Shown here in pieces: positions 12,701 through 24,001 of a stretch of DNA of 64,000 bases (position 1 is its first letter; the number at the start of each line of letters is the position of its first letter). The notes beneath the pieces are model-generated. The model had not been told where the DNA came from, ran no database searches, and saw only the letters and a program-made list of their open reading frames with translations. The position numbers and the translations under genes were made by a program. The DNA is from Fremontodendron californicum. Taxonomy: Eukaryota; Streptophyta; Magnoliopsida; Malvales; Malvaceae. Location of the stretch: contig JAULJL010000002.1 of the NCBI GenBank assembly GCA_030761205.1, positions 20,625,010 through 20,689,009 on the forward strand, given 5' to 3'.

Positions 12701-14590
12701 AAAATCAAAAGAAACTCACCAAAATATCAATGAAAACAGCAAATCAAGAATGGAAAATCAAGGAAAGTGCAAGAGTATGGTGCTCAAAGCAACCTCTAGA
12801 AGCTATATTGCAAGCTTTTTCTCTTCTAACTTTCTTTTCTTTTCTAAACTTTTCTTTTTGCCTTTCAAAAATGGAGAGCATTCAGTAAAAATCTAAGAGT
12901 TAATGAATAAAGAAGAGACCCCCTTCCCTTGTAGTGTGGCCGGCTAGCTCTTGGAAGAACCTAGGAGGTTCTAGAACTTTTTCTAATCAATTTGATCCTA
13001 TGGCCTTCAATCCAAGATGCCTTCTATGTAGAATTCTCACCCTTAGATTAGAATCATCAGCCCTTGAATTATGATGTCATAAAGATGTCATAAATATGCT
13101 CTCTATCCAGCCATTGGTCCATGTGTTGCAAATTCAAAGGCTTGATCACAAAAATAACTACCTTCCTCTTCACCCTTTGATGAAAAATCAGAAAATATCT
13201 GCCCTCCATTGGGCCTTGGCCAGCTGACCCTTCCTCTTCCATCCCATGCTTCAATTTTTTAAAAACAAGAAAAGGCCCTTTTCTGTTTCTTTGGTAAAAT
13301 AACATTTTTGCCCCCCGAACATAAATAAATAGCAAACAGACTGCAAATTCAAAAATTTTTTTTTTAATACTTCTGAAATAATAAAAAAAATTGAATTCTG
13401 GAGGTTTTCAAAATTTTCTGAGCCCATTTGCTATTTATTTGGATTTTTTCGTCCAAAATTGCCTTTTTATGCTCCCAAACTTTACCATTTTTTAAACGAG
13501 CTCCAAATCCAGATTTTTCTTCACCAATATCTTCGAAATAATTTAAAAGTATGATCTAGAAGTTTTCATAATTTTTGGAACTCATTTGGTATTTTTTCGG
13601 GATTTATCTGCTTGAATTACTACATAGTGGGCCCGGGATTTGGCCATTTTGCAAACGAACTCCAAATCTGGATTTTCTTTCACCAATCTCTTCCAAATAA
13701 TTTAAGAATGAGATCTGCAAATTTTCAAAATTTTTGGAGCTCATTTACTATTTTATCGGGATTTATCCTTTTGAATTTTTGCATATGGGACCCAGGATTT
13801 GGCCATTTTGCAAACGAACTCTGAATCCGGATTTTCTTTCACCAATCTCTTTGAAATGATTTAAGAATGAGATCTGAAAATTTTCAGAATTTTTGGAGTT
13901 CATTTGCTATTTTTTCCAAAATTTCCAATTTTGCGCTTTTACCTCCGAAGCCCGGTTTTGCTCAAAACAAGTTTGATTTTCAGATTTTCTTCAAACTGAG
14001 CCTTGGGCTATCCTTGTTTAATCACTCCTCATCAATTAGGGGCTTTAGTCTTACCAAATCAGGCCATTTCTGTAATTCTTCCAAATTTCACCGAAATCCA
14101 CCAAAAACCCTAACTCTCGGTTTTCTTCCAGATTGACTTTTCTTTCAATTTTTCTTTCAAGTAGCTTCCCCATTACCCGTAGTCAGTGCTTATCTTTCAT
14201 TTGGAACCTTCAATTTTGACCAATTTGATCGTTTAAACATTTTTCCCAAATTTTTCGAACTAGGGTTTCCTTTCTACTGAATCTCCGTAACCCAACTTTC
14301 GGACTCCATATCTTTCAATGTAGACCTCGGATTATCAAAATTCTTTTTCCATTTTTCAATTGAACTTCAAATCTTGATTTTGAAAGAGGGTTGACTTTTT
14401 TAGTAGTTGACTTTTTGGGGTTGACTTTTCGAGGTTGACTTTTTCAAGTTTGACTTTTTATGCTCGCCTTCTTAGACTAAGTCTCGGAGTACCACCTGCA
14501 GGATGAAAAAAGTCTTTTTACATTCTGAAACATCAATTTAGGAAGAACACATACCTGTTTTAGTAGTCCAGACAAAATTAGGTGTCTACA
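9780..14590 (-). mobile_element. 5' LTR of E2, 4.8 kb
   Basis: In plus coordinates the LTR starts TGTCGCAACC and ends GGTGTCTACA, so on its own strand it is TGTAGACACC...GGTTGCGACA. It is 4811 bp, in the range known for Ogre LTRs. It is homologous over its length to the E3 LTR (15030-20276) and the E4 LTR. It contains degenerate 'aaatgacatagcatattct' repeats (about 10500-10960) and a 159-bp repeat (about 13560-13900). There is no gene in it, and short ORFs inside are not conserved between LTR copies. Confidence 0.85.
13560..13900. repeat. 159-bp tandem repeat in the E2 LTR
   Basis: Two copies of a 159-bp unit, with landmark 'cccgggatttggccatttt' at 13632 and its variant at 13791. The same repeat occurs in three copies in the E3 LTR and about four in the E4 LTR. 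The antisense strand of the element stays open through the unit (53 codons). Confidence 0.75.
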
Positions 14591-15029
14591 CCTAAGGTAG
14601 TCGGATACCTTTTTAGGTATACGGATGTCCTTACGTCAAGGAAGAAATACATCTTCATGCATTGCATTTTTAAAATGTTTTTAAATTTTAATTTGATATA
14701 AAACGTGTGTTTCTGTTTCTTAAACATTTGGTGAGAATTAGTTCCTAATCTTTGCCGGGTTGCCGGGGAGGTTAGAAAATTGTTCAACGCACGTGTTTAT
14801 GGAATTGAGACGTATGATTTTCGTTTTACTCGGAATCATGTAAGTGTCACATGAAAGAATTATTTTCCAAGCTTTGCCGAGTTTGTCGGGTAGTACGGTA
14901 ATATTTTTCGATATATGCCATTTATGTGACTCCTCACTTGAAAAAATTAATTCCATGATCATGCATGTTCCATGATATATACATTCATCATTTTAATTAT
15001 GCATTTTCCATGTTCATGCATATTCCATG
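14591..15029 (+). mobile_element. Remnant of an older Ogre-related LTR, plus orientation
   Basis: The stretch starts 'cctaaggtagtcggatacc' and continues into 'atacatcttcatgcattgca'. This parallels the plus-orientation E4 LTR at about 56484-56560. It is therefore a diverged LTR fragment lying between E2 and E3, probably the target into which both inserted. No gene is present. Confidence 0.55.
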
Positions 15030-17559
15030 TGTCGCAACCTAAAAAATAACGAGTCTCATCGCAAGACTTTATTATTCGTTAAGCGTGACATTAAAAAAAC
15101 CGAGGAAAAGTCAACTTAATTCCTCTAGAAAAATGAAGGTTTTGAAAATGACCTTAAAAAAGACATGGGGTTGCCACCAATCTTTTTTAGCTAGGTGTGA
15201 TCGGCCACCTATTAAAACCGATTTTATAAAATATTTTAAAAATTAATTAAAACATTTTAAAAACCAATTTCAAGTATGCGTTTTAAACCAGAGAAATCAA
15301 AGAAGCGGGTTCGGGAGTCGGTTACGTGCGGGGAAGGATTAGCACCCCCACAACGCCCGTATAAATCGGTACCTTATTAATCGTGTTTTATCTCAAGTCT
15401 CGGTAAAAAAAATCGGTTTTAAATTTAGTTTTTCAAGTTAATTCCCAATTTAAAGAAAAATAATTCCATTTTTAATTGAAAATAATCCGGAATTTATAAA
15501 TTCAAAATTTTCCTATATTCCCCAACAAACGTGGCAAAATATAGAAATTTTTATTTGTTTTGGAAAACTTTCCGAATCATTCTCTTTTTTTGAAAGAAAG
15601 AAATTCCTTTATTAATGATAATTGATGATATTCCCTCCAGCAAACCGGTAGAGAACTCATGAATTATTTTAACTCGGGAATATCTTTATTTTTTATTGAA
15701 AACCATTATTTTTTTTTTGAAAACATTTAAAAGAAATGAATATGTATATGCATGACATAAATAAAATGACATAGCAAAATCTAAATAATATAATGCAACC
15801 TAAATGACATGACATGATTTGAATGCCTTAGCATATTCTAAATGAAATGAAATATCCTAAGTTATATGATATATTCTAAATGGAATTAAATGACCTATGT
15901 AACATAGTATATTCTATATGAGATGCAATATCCTAAGTCATATGATATATTCTCAATGAAATAAAATAACCTAAGTAACATAACATATTCTATATGAAAC
16001 GAAATAATCTAAGTAACATGATATTTTCTAAATGAAATAAAATAACCTAAGTAACATAACATATATGAAATGAAATAACCTAAGTAACATGATATTTTCT
16101 AAATGAAATAAAATATTCTAGATGACATACTATATCCTAAATGAAATGAAATGATTTAAATGACATGACAAATATGAATGATATGGCATATAATTTAAAT
16201 GACATGGAATAAAATAATACAATCATATAGTATGCATGAATATAAAAATAATAATGCATGACAATAGTATATGCTAAATAAAAATAACTAAATAAAAGCA
16301 TAGGATATCATGAAATATTCAAAACCATATAACATCAAAAAATATAAATCAAAATAATAACAATATCATTGAAATTATTATAGCAAGAATCACATATTAT
16401 ATAAAATGCATGAATATGAAAAATGCAATGCATGAAATGTATTTTTTCCTTTAATTAAGGAAATCCGTATATCTAAAAAGACATCCGGCTATCTTAGGAA
16501 AATATGTCAAATTAAATATTCTAAAGCGAAAATACTTTGTGATTGTTTGAAAACAATTTTGAAAAGCTTGAATTAAAAAAAAAAAACTGGGCTAAATCTT
16601 TTTTAAATGGCTCTAATTTCCTAAGTTTAAAAATCCGGACTTGACTACCCTTAACCTGAGACTTGAAAAACCATTTTTAGAGTTTAAAAAGGCTTAGAAA
16701 CTACCCTAAGCCAGTAGCTAACCCTCCTAATCAGCCCACTCTAAGTAACTTAACCAAAACAGAAAAATGATTTTTCTTTAAATTCAATTCTGACTCCACT
16801 GTCCAGTTTTAAGCCACGATTTTTTACCCTATTTTTAAAAATTCAAAAAATTCTGAAAAACATACTGGAGACTCAGGACATGTAAAACTACACGGGAAAA
16901 AAAATCGGCTTCATTTTTTGATTAAAGACGAATGCCCAGAAAAATCGGAAAAGTACAAAAACTGGGTGAAAAAAAACTGTTTTGCCAAAACACATTTTTG
17001 CCTTTGATAAAATCATTTAAAAATCAAAGTAAAAATATTTGAAACTCATAAAATGACTTACAAACAGTAGCTAGGACTTTTTGAAAGTTAGATAAAAATT
17101 GGTTAAGTAAAAAAAATCACAAAGGTAGAATAATCAACTTGACAAACTTAATTTTCCACAAGTGTGCTCAAGAGAGCATGACTTTGAACCATTAATTGGC
17201 TCAAGTCATTATTCAAGTGGCATGAACATGAAATGCATGAAACAATACAGCAAACATAATGCATGAAATGCGTGGAGTTAAACCTAAATGTCATGAACAA
17301 ATGCATGGCATTCATAAAGTGACCTAGACCTAAATGAACTTGCATGGCATTTAATGCAACCTAGACCTAAAAATGCATGAACATGCATGGCAAATAAACC
17401 TAACTTAATAACTAAAATATGCATGGCATTTTCACAAACACAAAGCATGCTTAAACCAAAAACTCAACCAAATATCATGCAAATGCTAACCTATCAACAA
17501 ACATGGCAAGAATGCACATAAAATGCAAAAATTCCAAGGGTGGCCGAATAGGATAATGT

Positions 17560-17960
17560 GACTAGCAAACATGGCATTTTCACAAACACTTGGTATACTA
17601 ACATGCTCAACTAAATCAAATGTCACACAAATGCAAAAACCTACCAACTAGCATGGAAAAAATGCAACACACAATGCAAAACACATGGAGTAGCCAAATG
17701 GCCTCAAGCTCCAACAAGCATGGCATTTTCACAAACACTTGGTATACTACCATGCTCAACTAAAATATAACACTTAAATCATGCAAAAACCACACAAGCA
17801 TTTTCACAAACACTTAATATACTAAATCTAAAACATGCTCAACTAAGATATAAAACTCAAATCATGCAAAGACCACACAAGCATTTTCACAAACACTTAA
17901 TATACTAAATCTAAAACATGCTCAAATTTAAACATCATGAAAACAAAAAATTAAAAATGC
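17560..17960. repeat. 75-83-bp repeats in the E3 LTR
   Basis: Copies carrying 'gcattttcacaaacactt' followed by 'atatacta' start near 17572, 17723, 17798 and 17881. The E4 LTR has the reverse complement at about 55066-55420, so the array is a stable part of this LTR family. Confidence 0.7.
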
Positions 17961-19089
17961 AAAAACATGATATTTAAAACATAAATGGCAACAAAGAAAG
18001 CAACCAAATTAAAATATAACTCAAGAATATGAAGTAACATAACATTTAAAACAGCAAGATCAAAGAAAATAACATAAACAATATGGTAAAATAAATCAAA
18101 ACAGCAACGTAACTAAATAATGTAGGCCATTTGGCCATGGTGAGTTTAATATAAAAAAATTGTAAAAAACATATTTAAGAAATATATGAAGGAAGAACTT
18201 AAGAAGAACAATAAAAAATATTTATTTAAAATGGAAACTCACCAAATAGAAATCAAAATAGAAAAACAAGAATGGAAAATCAAGAAAGTGCGAGAGTTGG
18301 TGCTCAAGAGCAACCTCAAGAAGCTATCTTTCAAGCTTTATCTCTTCAAACTTTCCTTTCTTTTCTAAACTTTTCTTTTTTGCTTCCAACCAAGGAGAGA
18401 AAAAACTAAGTAAATACCAAAAGAACTCAGAAAAATCAATTGAAAAAATGAATTTTCTGCACCTTCCCCACATGCTGGCCGAATGGCCCTTCATATTGCC
18501 CAAGGATGTTGTCATTTTCCTTGTAACCAATTTTCCATCAAATGGCTAATAATTCAAGGTGAAAAATCATGAAATTACCACCTTTAGATTAGCATCTCAG
18601 CTCTCTCAAATTACAGCTGTTCAAGAATAACGTTGACATCTTTCTTAGCCTATGTGGCTTAATCACCATGGCTTGATCAAAGAGAATCTCTAACTAACTC
18701 TTGATTTTTAGCCATTTGATTGAAAAATCAGAAGCTTCCTCCTTCCTTTGGGCTTGGGCAGGCCATCACTTATCTTTTCTAGCCCAACTCTGATTTTTTG
18801 AAAGGCCCAAAGAAGCCCTTTTCGGTTGCTTGGGTGAAATGACCATTTTGCCCCCCGGATGCAAATAAATATCAAACGGACTCCAAATTCAATTTTTATT
18901 TTTTTAATACTTCCAAAATAATAAAATATTGAGTCCTGGAAGTTTTCAAAATTATCCGAGTCCGTTTGCTATTTATTTGGATTTTTGTTTCCAAAAATGC
19001 CCTTTTATGCCCCTACATTTTACCATTTTTTAAACAAGCTCCAAATCAAGATTTTTCTTCACCAATCTCTTCAAAATAATTAAAAAGTT

Positions 19090-19560
19090 TTATCTGGAAG
19101 TTTTTTATAATTTTTGGAGCTCATTTGGTATTTTTTCGGGATTTATCGGCTTGAATTACCGCATAGGAGGCCCGGGATTTGGCCATTTTGCAAACGAACT
19201 CCGAATCAAGATTTTCTTTCACCAATCTCTTCCAAAAAAATTAAAAATGAGATTTTCAAAATTTCAAAAATTTTGGAGTCCATTTGCTATTTTTCCGGGA
19301 TTTATCTTTTTGAATTATTGCATAGGAGGCCCGGGATTTGGCCATTTTGCAAACGAACTCCGAATCAAGATTTTCTTTCGCCAATCTCTTTCAAATAATT
19401 TAAAAATGATATTTGCAAAATTTCAGAAGATTTGGAGCTCATTTGCTATTTTTTCGGGATTTTCCTTTGTGAATTACTGCATTAGAAGCCCGGGATTTGG
19501 CCATTTTGCAAACGAACTCCGAATCAAGATTTTCTTTCGCCAATATCTTTGAAATGATTT
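19090..19560. repeat. 159-bp tandem repeat in the E3 LTR, three copies
   Basis: The landmark 'cccgggatttggccatttt' starts at 19171, 19330 and 19489, exactly 159 bp apart. The plus strand (antisense to E3) is open through all three units and reads GPGFGHFANELRIKIFF each time. I regard the open frame as a consequence of a period divisible by three unless transcript evidence shows otherwise. Confidence 0.85.
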
Positions 19561-20276
19561 AAGAATGAGATTGACAAATGTTTATAATTTTCGGAGTCCA
19601 TTTGCTATTTTTCCAAAATTTTCTGATTTTGCCCGTTTGCCTCCGAAACCCGGTTTTGCTCAAAACAAGTCCGATTTTCAGATTTTTGTTCATTCTGAGC
19701 CTTGGCTATCCTTTTTAATCATTCTTCATCCATTGGGAGCTTTGGTCTTACCAAGTCGGGCCATTTCTGTGATTTTTCCCGATTTCATCAAAATCCACTA
19801 AAAACCCTAATTCTCGGTTTTCTCCCGGATTGACTTTTCTTTCGGTTTTTCTTGCAAGTGACTTCTCCATTACCCGTATTCAATGCTTATCTTTCATTTT
19901 GACCAATTTGATCGTTTAAGAACTTTTCCCCAAATTTCTCGGATTAGGGTTTTCTTTCTACTGAATCTCCAAATCCCAACTTTCGAACTACATATCTTTC
20001 AATGTAGACCTCGGATTATCAAAATTCTTTCGCCATTTTTCAATTGAACTTAAAATCTTGGTTTTGAAAGTGGGTTGACTTTTTCAGTAGTTAACTTTCT
20101 AGGGTTGACTTTTTCGGGATTGACTTTTTTCAAGTTTGACTTTTTATGCTCGCCCTCTTAAACTAAGTCTCGGAGTACCACTTGCAGGATAAAACAGTCT
20201 TTTTACACTCGGAAAACATCAATTTAGGAAGAAAACATACCTATTTTAGTGGTCCGGACAAAATTAGGTGTCTACA

Positions 20277-20290
20277 GCTGCCCCCCTTTT
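20277..20290 (-). promoter_or_regulatory. Polypurine tract of E3
   Basis: The minus strand reads AAAAGGGGGGCAGC directly before the 3' LTR start TGTAGACACC. This is the expected priming site for plus-strand DNA synthesis and fixes the orientation of E3. Confidence 0.85.
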
Positions 20291-20587
20291 GCTATTGCTG
20301 AGAATCAGGAATCAGGCAAAGATAAACCATCATAATTTTGTACGGTCAGTGAAATCACATGTGAAGGAAAGGGAAAGGGTTTTTTTTTTCATTCTTCTAT
20401 CATTTTTTCATTTTTCCATTTTTCATTTTCTATTTTTTTCTATTTTTTTCTTTTCTCCTTTTTTTCTTTTTCTTTTTTTTTTTTGTTGAAAATAAGCTGT
20501 AAATTGAAGATTTGTCCTTAAATTTAATTCCCTGACTAATCAAGGCTCGATCCGTCTTAAGAAAACGAATTCGATTTTCAAAAGAAA

Positions 20588-21000
20588 AATTGTGCCCGAA
20601 GGTCTTTAAAAATGGTGCCTGGAGGTCTTAAAATGGTGCCCGGAGGTCTTTAAAATGGTGCCCGGAGGTCTTTAAAATGGTGCCCAAAGGTCTTTCAAAT
20701 GGTGCCCGGAGGTCTTTAAATGGTGCCTGGAGGTCTTTGTAATGGTGCCCGGAGGCCTTACCCGTGATTTTGTTTTTTTAAAGTTATGCCTGGAGGTCTT
20801 AAGAATGGTGCCCGTAGGCCTTACTCCTGAAAAAAAAAAAATTATGCCCGGAGGTCTTAAGAATGTTGCCCGGAGGTCTTAAAAATGGTGCCCGTAGGCC
20901 TTACCCCTGAAAAAAAAAAGTTATGCCCCGAGGTCTTAAGAATGGTGCCCGGAGGTCTTACCCGCGATTTGAAAAATTATGCCCGAAGGTTCTAAAAATG
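20588..21000. repeat. ~22-bp tandem repeats in the E3 3' region
   Basis: About fifteen degenerate copies of 'gtgcccggaggtcttta' plus short spacers, some interrupted by A-runs. The array sits between the polypurine tract and the 72-bp array. Such arrays in the 3' untranslated region are known from Ogre elements, where they can seed satellite DNA. Confidence 0.8.
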
Positions 21001-21009
21001 GGTTTTGAA

Positions 21010-21900
21010 AATATCTTGACGACGGTCTCAGGTTCGACTCATTTGATAAAACAGAATGAATTCGATTTAAAACAGAAAGGAATACCTCGACGGAGGTCTC
21101 AAGGCTCGACTCATTTGATAAAACAGAATGAATTTGATTTAAAACAAAAGGAAATACCTCGACGGCGGTCCCAAGGCTCGACTCATTTGATAAAACATAA
21201 TGAATTCGATTTAAAACAAAAGGAAATACCTCGACGGTAGTCTCAAGGCTCGAGTCATTTGATAAAACAGAATGAATTCAATTTAAAACAAAAGGAAATA
21301 CCTCGACGATAGTCTCAAGGCTCGACTCATTTCATAAAACAGAATGAATTCGATTTAAAACAAAAAAAAATACCTCGACCGAGGTCTCAAGGCTCGACTC
21401 ATTTGATAAAACAGAATGAATTCGATTTAAAACAAAAAGAATACCTCGACGGAGGTCTCAAGGCTCGACTCATTTGATAAAACAGAATGAATTGGATTTA
21501 AAACAAAAAGAAATACCTCGACGGAGGTCTCAAGGCTCGACTCATTTGATAAAACATAATGAATTCGATTTAAAACAAAAGGAAATACCTCGACGATAGT
21601 CTCAAGGCTGACTCATTTGATAAAATAGAATGAATTCGATTTAAAACAAAAAGAAATACCTCGACGGTAGTCTCAAGGCTCGACTCATTTGATAAAACAG
21701 AATGAATTCGATTTAAAACAAAAGGAAATACCTCGACGATAGTCTCAAGGCTCGACTTATTTGATAAAACAGAATGAATTCGATTTAAAACAAAAAGAAA
21801 TACCTCGACGGAGGTCTCAAGGCTCGACTCATTTGATAAAACAGAATGAATTCGATTTAAAACAAAAGGAATACCTCGACGGAGGTCTCAAGGCTGAATC
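21010..21900. repeat. 72-bp tandem repeat array, about 12 copies, in E3
   Basis: Copies begin 'cgactcatttgataaaac' at roughly 21035 and then every 71-72 bp to about 21825. Each continues through 'gaattcgatttaaaac' and 'atacctcgacgg'. Units differ by point changes and by occasional one-base losses in A-runs. The 72-bp period gives 24 codons, so parts of the plus strand are open, but frames break between copies and the strand is antisense to the element. There are no unique spacers, so it is not a CRISPR array. Confidence 0.9.
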
Positions 21901-23411
21901 TTTTGAGAAGCAACACGATTTCTCTTTGGGGAAGTCCAAGTTTCCCTGACTTCTGCAATGTTAGCTAAATGCAATGATGAGAATGTCATGTTTTGCAATT
22001 GCTTGTATGTTTCCTAAAATAAATGCAATCAAATGATTGTGCCAATTTCTAATCCATGGTTTCTTTGAGGTTCACATATTATATGACTTTAGGACAGAGT
22101 CTTCAATTGTTCATTGATGCCCCACTCAAGGAATTCTTCACTCCAGATATCTGGTCAAACAATCTCAGTTTCTGTCTTTCACTGAAATTCATAGATTTTC
22201 TGACTTCGTGATGGAGTTTCCAACACGTTCGTTGTTCCCTTTTCTTTGATGATCTTTCCAAATCTTTCCCCAGATTTAAATCTATTCCTTAGTAATACTT
22301 TGAAATCTTTTTATTTAAAGATTTTTTATTACTAATTATCATTCAATTTAATAACAAACATAATGCGTCTCAAAAATATATGAAAGAAAGTATGAATTAG
22401 GCAAAAATTGTCATGAAAAGGATAACAAGAATTTATTGCAAGAAATGTTTTAAAATGATAAAAATAAATATCAAGGATATAAGAAACAAATATAAGGTTA
22501 TAGGCTGTAGATGCCCCAGATGCGGAATATCTTTGACCCCTCATTTTTCAAACCATCTGAAATTTCTCTTGAACGAGCAATTCACTTGGGTAATATCTTA
22601 GCTTCTGTAGTTACATCAGACTGAGTTGTTCCCCTTTTCTCTGATTGTCAGATACTTTCTCACCCTTTACACGGAGCATTGATTCAAACTTTGATTAGTA
22701 CTTGAGCAGCCTTTTGTAGGTTTTCAACTCAAGTGTCCTCCGTTCGGTATTAAGTTGCCCTTTGCGGGTTTTTGGCTTAAACCTCTCCTTTTCATTCTTT
22801 TTTATTTCCATTTGTTTTTTTGTATACTACTATGCATCTGAGAATTCTAAATGCTTCCAAGGTAAAAATATCAATTCAAAAGATGGGATGGATTCTGAGA
22901 ATAACCTTTCAAATTAAATATCCATGCTTGATCAAAAAAGGCTTTTAAAGAATGTAATGTAGGCCAAGGTTTAGGTTTAGAAATAAAGGATAAATAGGCC
23001 CAAAATGTGTTTAAGGGTGATTGGATCAAGGATCACTTCCTGAGGAGAACTCATTCTTGAAACATTTGTCCCTTTTTGGACTTTCTTTTCATTTTTGCTT
23101 TGTTGGCTTTCATTTGCCACATTTTCTGATGACTTTTTTTTTTGATTATCTTTCCTCTTATTTGCCCTCCAGTGTAGAGGGTGATCCTTGATCAAGGTTT
23201 TAAAGAAAGAAATAATTCTTAAGGCTCAAAGGGGTGACTAAGGATAATTTCTTCTTAGTGGAAGGAATATGAAAAACGGCCATTCATCATATCAAGCATA
23301 AATATTCTCTTTGAAAAGCAATTCTCAGGGGAAATAGATATATAGAATTTCTATTTTTACACTTGGAATCATTCGAATTTTTATGTGCACAACATCACAC
23401 ATTTGTTTTTT
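21901..23411 (-). other. 3' untranslated region of E3
   Basis: This stretch between the repeat array and the integrase stop holds no credible gene. A conserved block near 23150-23200 ('agggtgatccttgatcaag') matches the reverse complement of 63870-63895 in E4. That shared block links the 3' regions of the two elements. Confidence 0.65.
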
Positions 23412-24001
23412 TTAAGCATAATACTTTTTCAGTTCATCAGCATTCACGGGATGTCTAAAATCATCTTCGTCCATCCGAGTTAGAATCAATGCTCCTCTAG
23501 AAAAAGCTCTCTTTATCATATAGGGTCCTTCCCAATTTGGAGCTCATTTTCCTCAATACCAACTCCCCCTCTCGGAACTGTCTGGGACGAACTTTCTTGT
23601 TGTGGGCTCGAATCATACTTTTCTGATACAACTACCCATGACAAATTGCTTTCAGTCTTTTTTCCTCGATGAGATTCAATTGTTCATAACGATCTCTAAC
23701 CCATTCTGCTTCCTCTAGGCCAACTTCCATCAAAACCCGAAATGAAGGGATCTCAACTTCAATAGGTAGCACTGCTTTCATCCCGTATACCAAAGAAAAT
23801 GGTGTTGCCCCTGTAGATGTGCGAATCGAAGTATGATATGCATGCAGAGCGAAAGGCAGGATCTCATGCCAATCTTTGTACACATTGGTCATCTTCTCGA
23901 CAATCTTCTTGATGTCCTTGTTAGCTGCTTCTACTGCGCCATTCATCTTCGGAAGGTAAGGTGCCGACTTACGATGTGTGATCTTGAATTGAGTACACAC
24001 T
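23412..24001 (-). pseudogene. pol: Integrase C-terminal part of E3 pol, cut by element A
   Basis: The minus strand from 24001 reads FKITHRKSAPYLPKMNGAVEAANKD, which contains the third catalytic acid residue (E of NGAVEAAN). The rest of the core follows (GATPFSLVYGMKAVLP), then the C-terminal domain ending in a frame that stops at 23412. A TAG at about 23632 and at least one frameshift near 23530 break it. It continues the sequence that stops at 34619 on the other side of element A. The integrase would join element cDNA to host DNA; this copy cannot. Confidence 0.85.
23997..24001. repeat. Target site duplication of element A, left copy
   Basis: ACACT directly before the 5' LTR. The identical copy is at 34614-34618 directly after the 3' LTR. 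Both lie in the integrase frame of E3. Confidence 0.93.

Larger units (their letters stand above)
3876..14590 (-). mobile_element. Element E2, 5' part of an Ogre-like retrotransposon (minus strand)
   Basis: Reading the minus strand from 14590, the order is: 5' LTR, tRNA-Arg-type primer site, leader, ORF1, gag, and the gag-pro junction. The last is cut off at 3876 by the LTR of E1. Protease, reverse transcriptase, integrase and the 3' LTR would lie left of E1, outside the window. The right flank starts CCTAA (14591-14595), whose partner copy would also be outside. ORF1 and gag are close relatives of those in E3, so the two belong to one family. Several in-frame stops show that the copy is dead. 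Confidence 0.85.
15030..20276 (-). mobile_element. 3' LTR of E3, 5247 bp
   Basis: It begins TGTCGCAACC and ends GGTGTCTACA in plus coordinates and is followed at once by the reversed polypurine tract, which makes it the 3' LTR. It contains degenerate repeats around 15740-16240 ('aacataacatattctat'), repeats of 75-83 bp around 17560-17960 ('gcattttcacaaacactt'), and three 159-bp repeats around 19100-19560. The length matches the reconstructed E4 LTR (5246 bp) to within one base. I see no gene. Confidence 0.88.

Noticed and set aside
20268..20489. 73-codon ORF rich in phenylalanine near the E3 polypurine tract
   Set aside because: It is a translation of T-rich low-complexity sequence.
21010..21900. 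Possible CRISPR-like array of direct repeats
   Set aside because: Units follow head to tail at 71-72 bp with no unique spacers, and the setting is a plant retrotransposon.
22413..22601. Small ORF with a CxxC pair (GCRCPRCGIS) that could suggest a zinc finger
   Set aside because: It is short, lies on the antisense strand of the E3 3' untranslated region, and has no further support.
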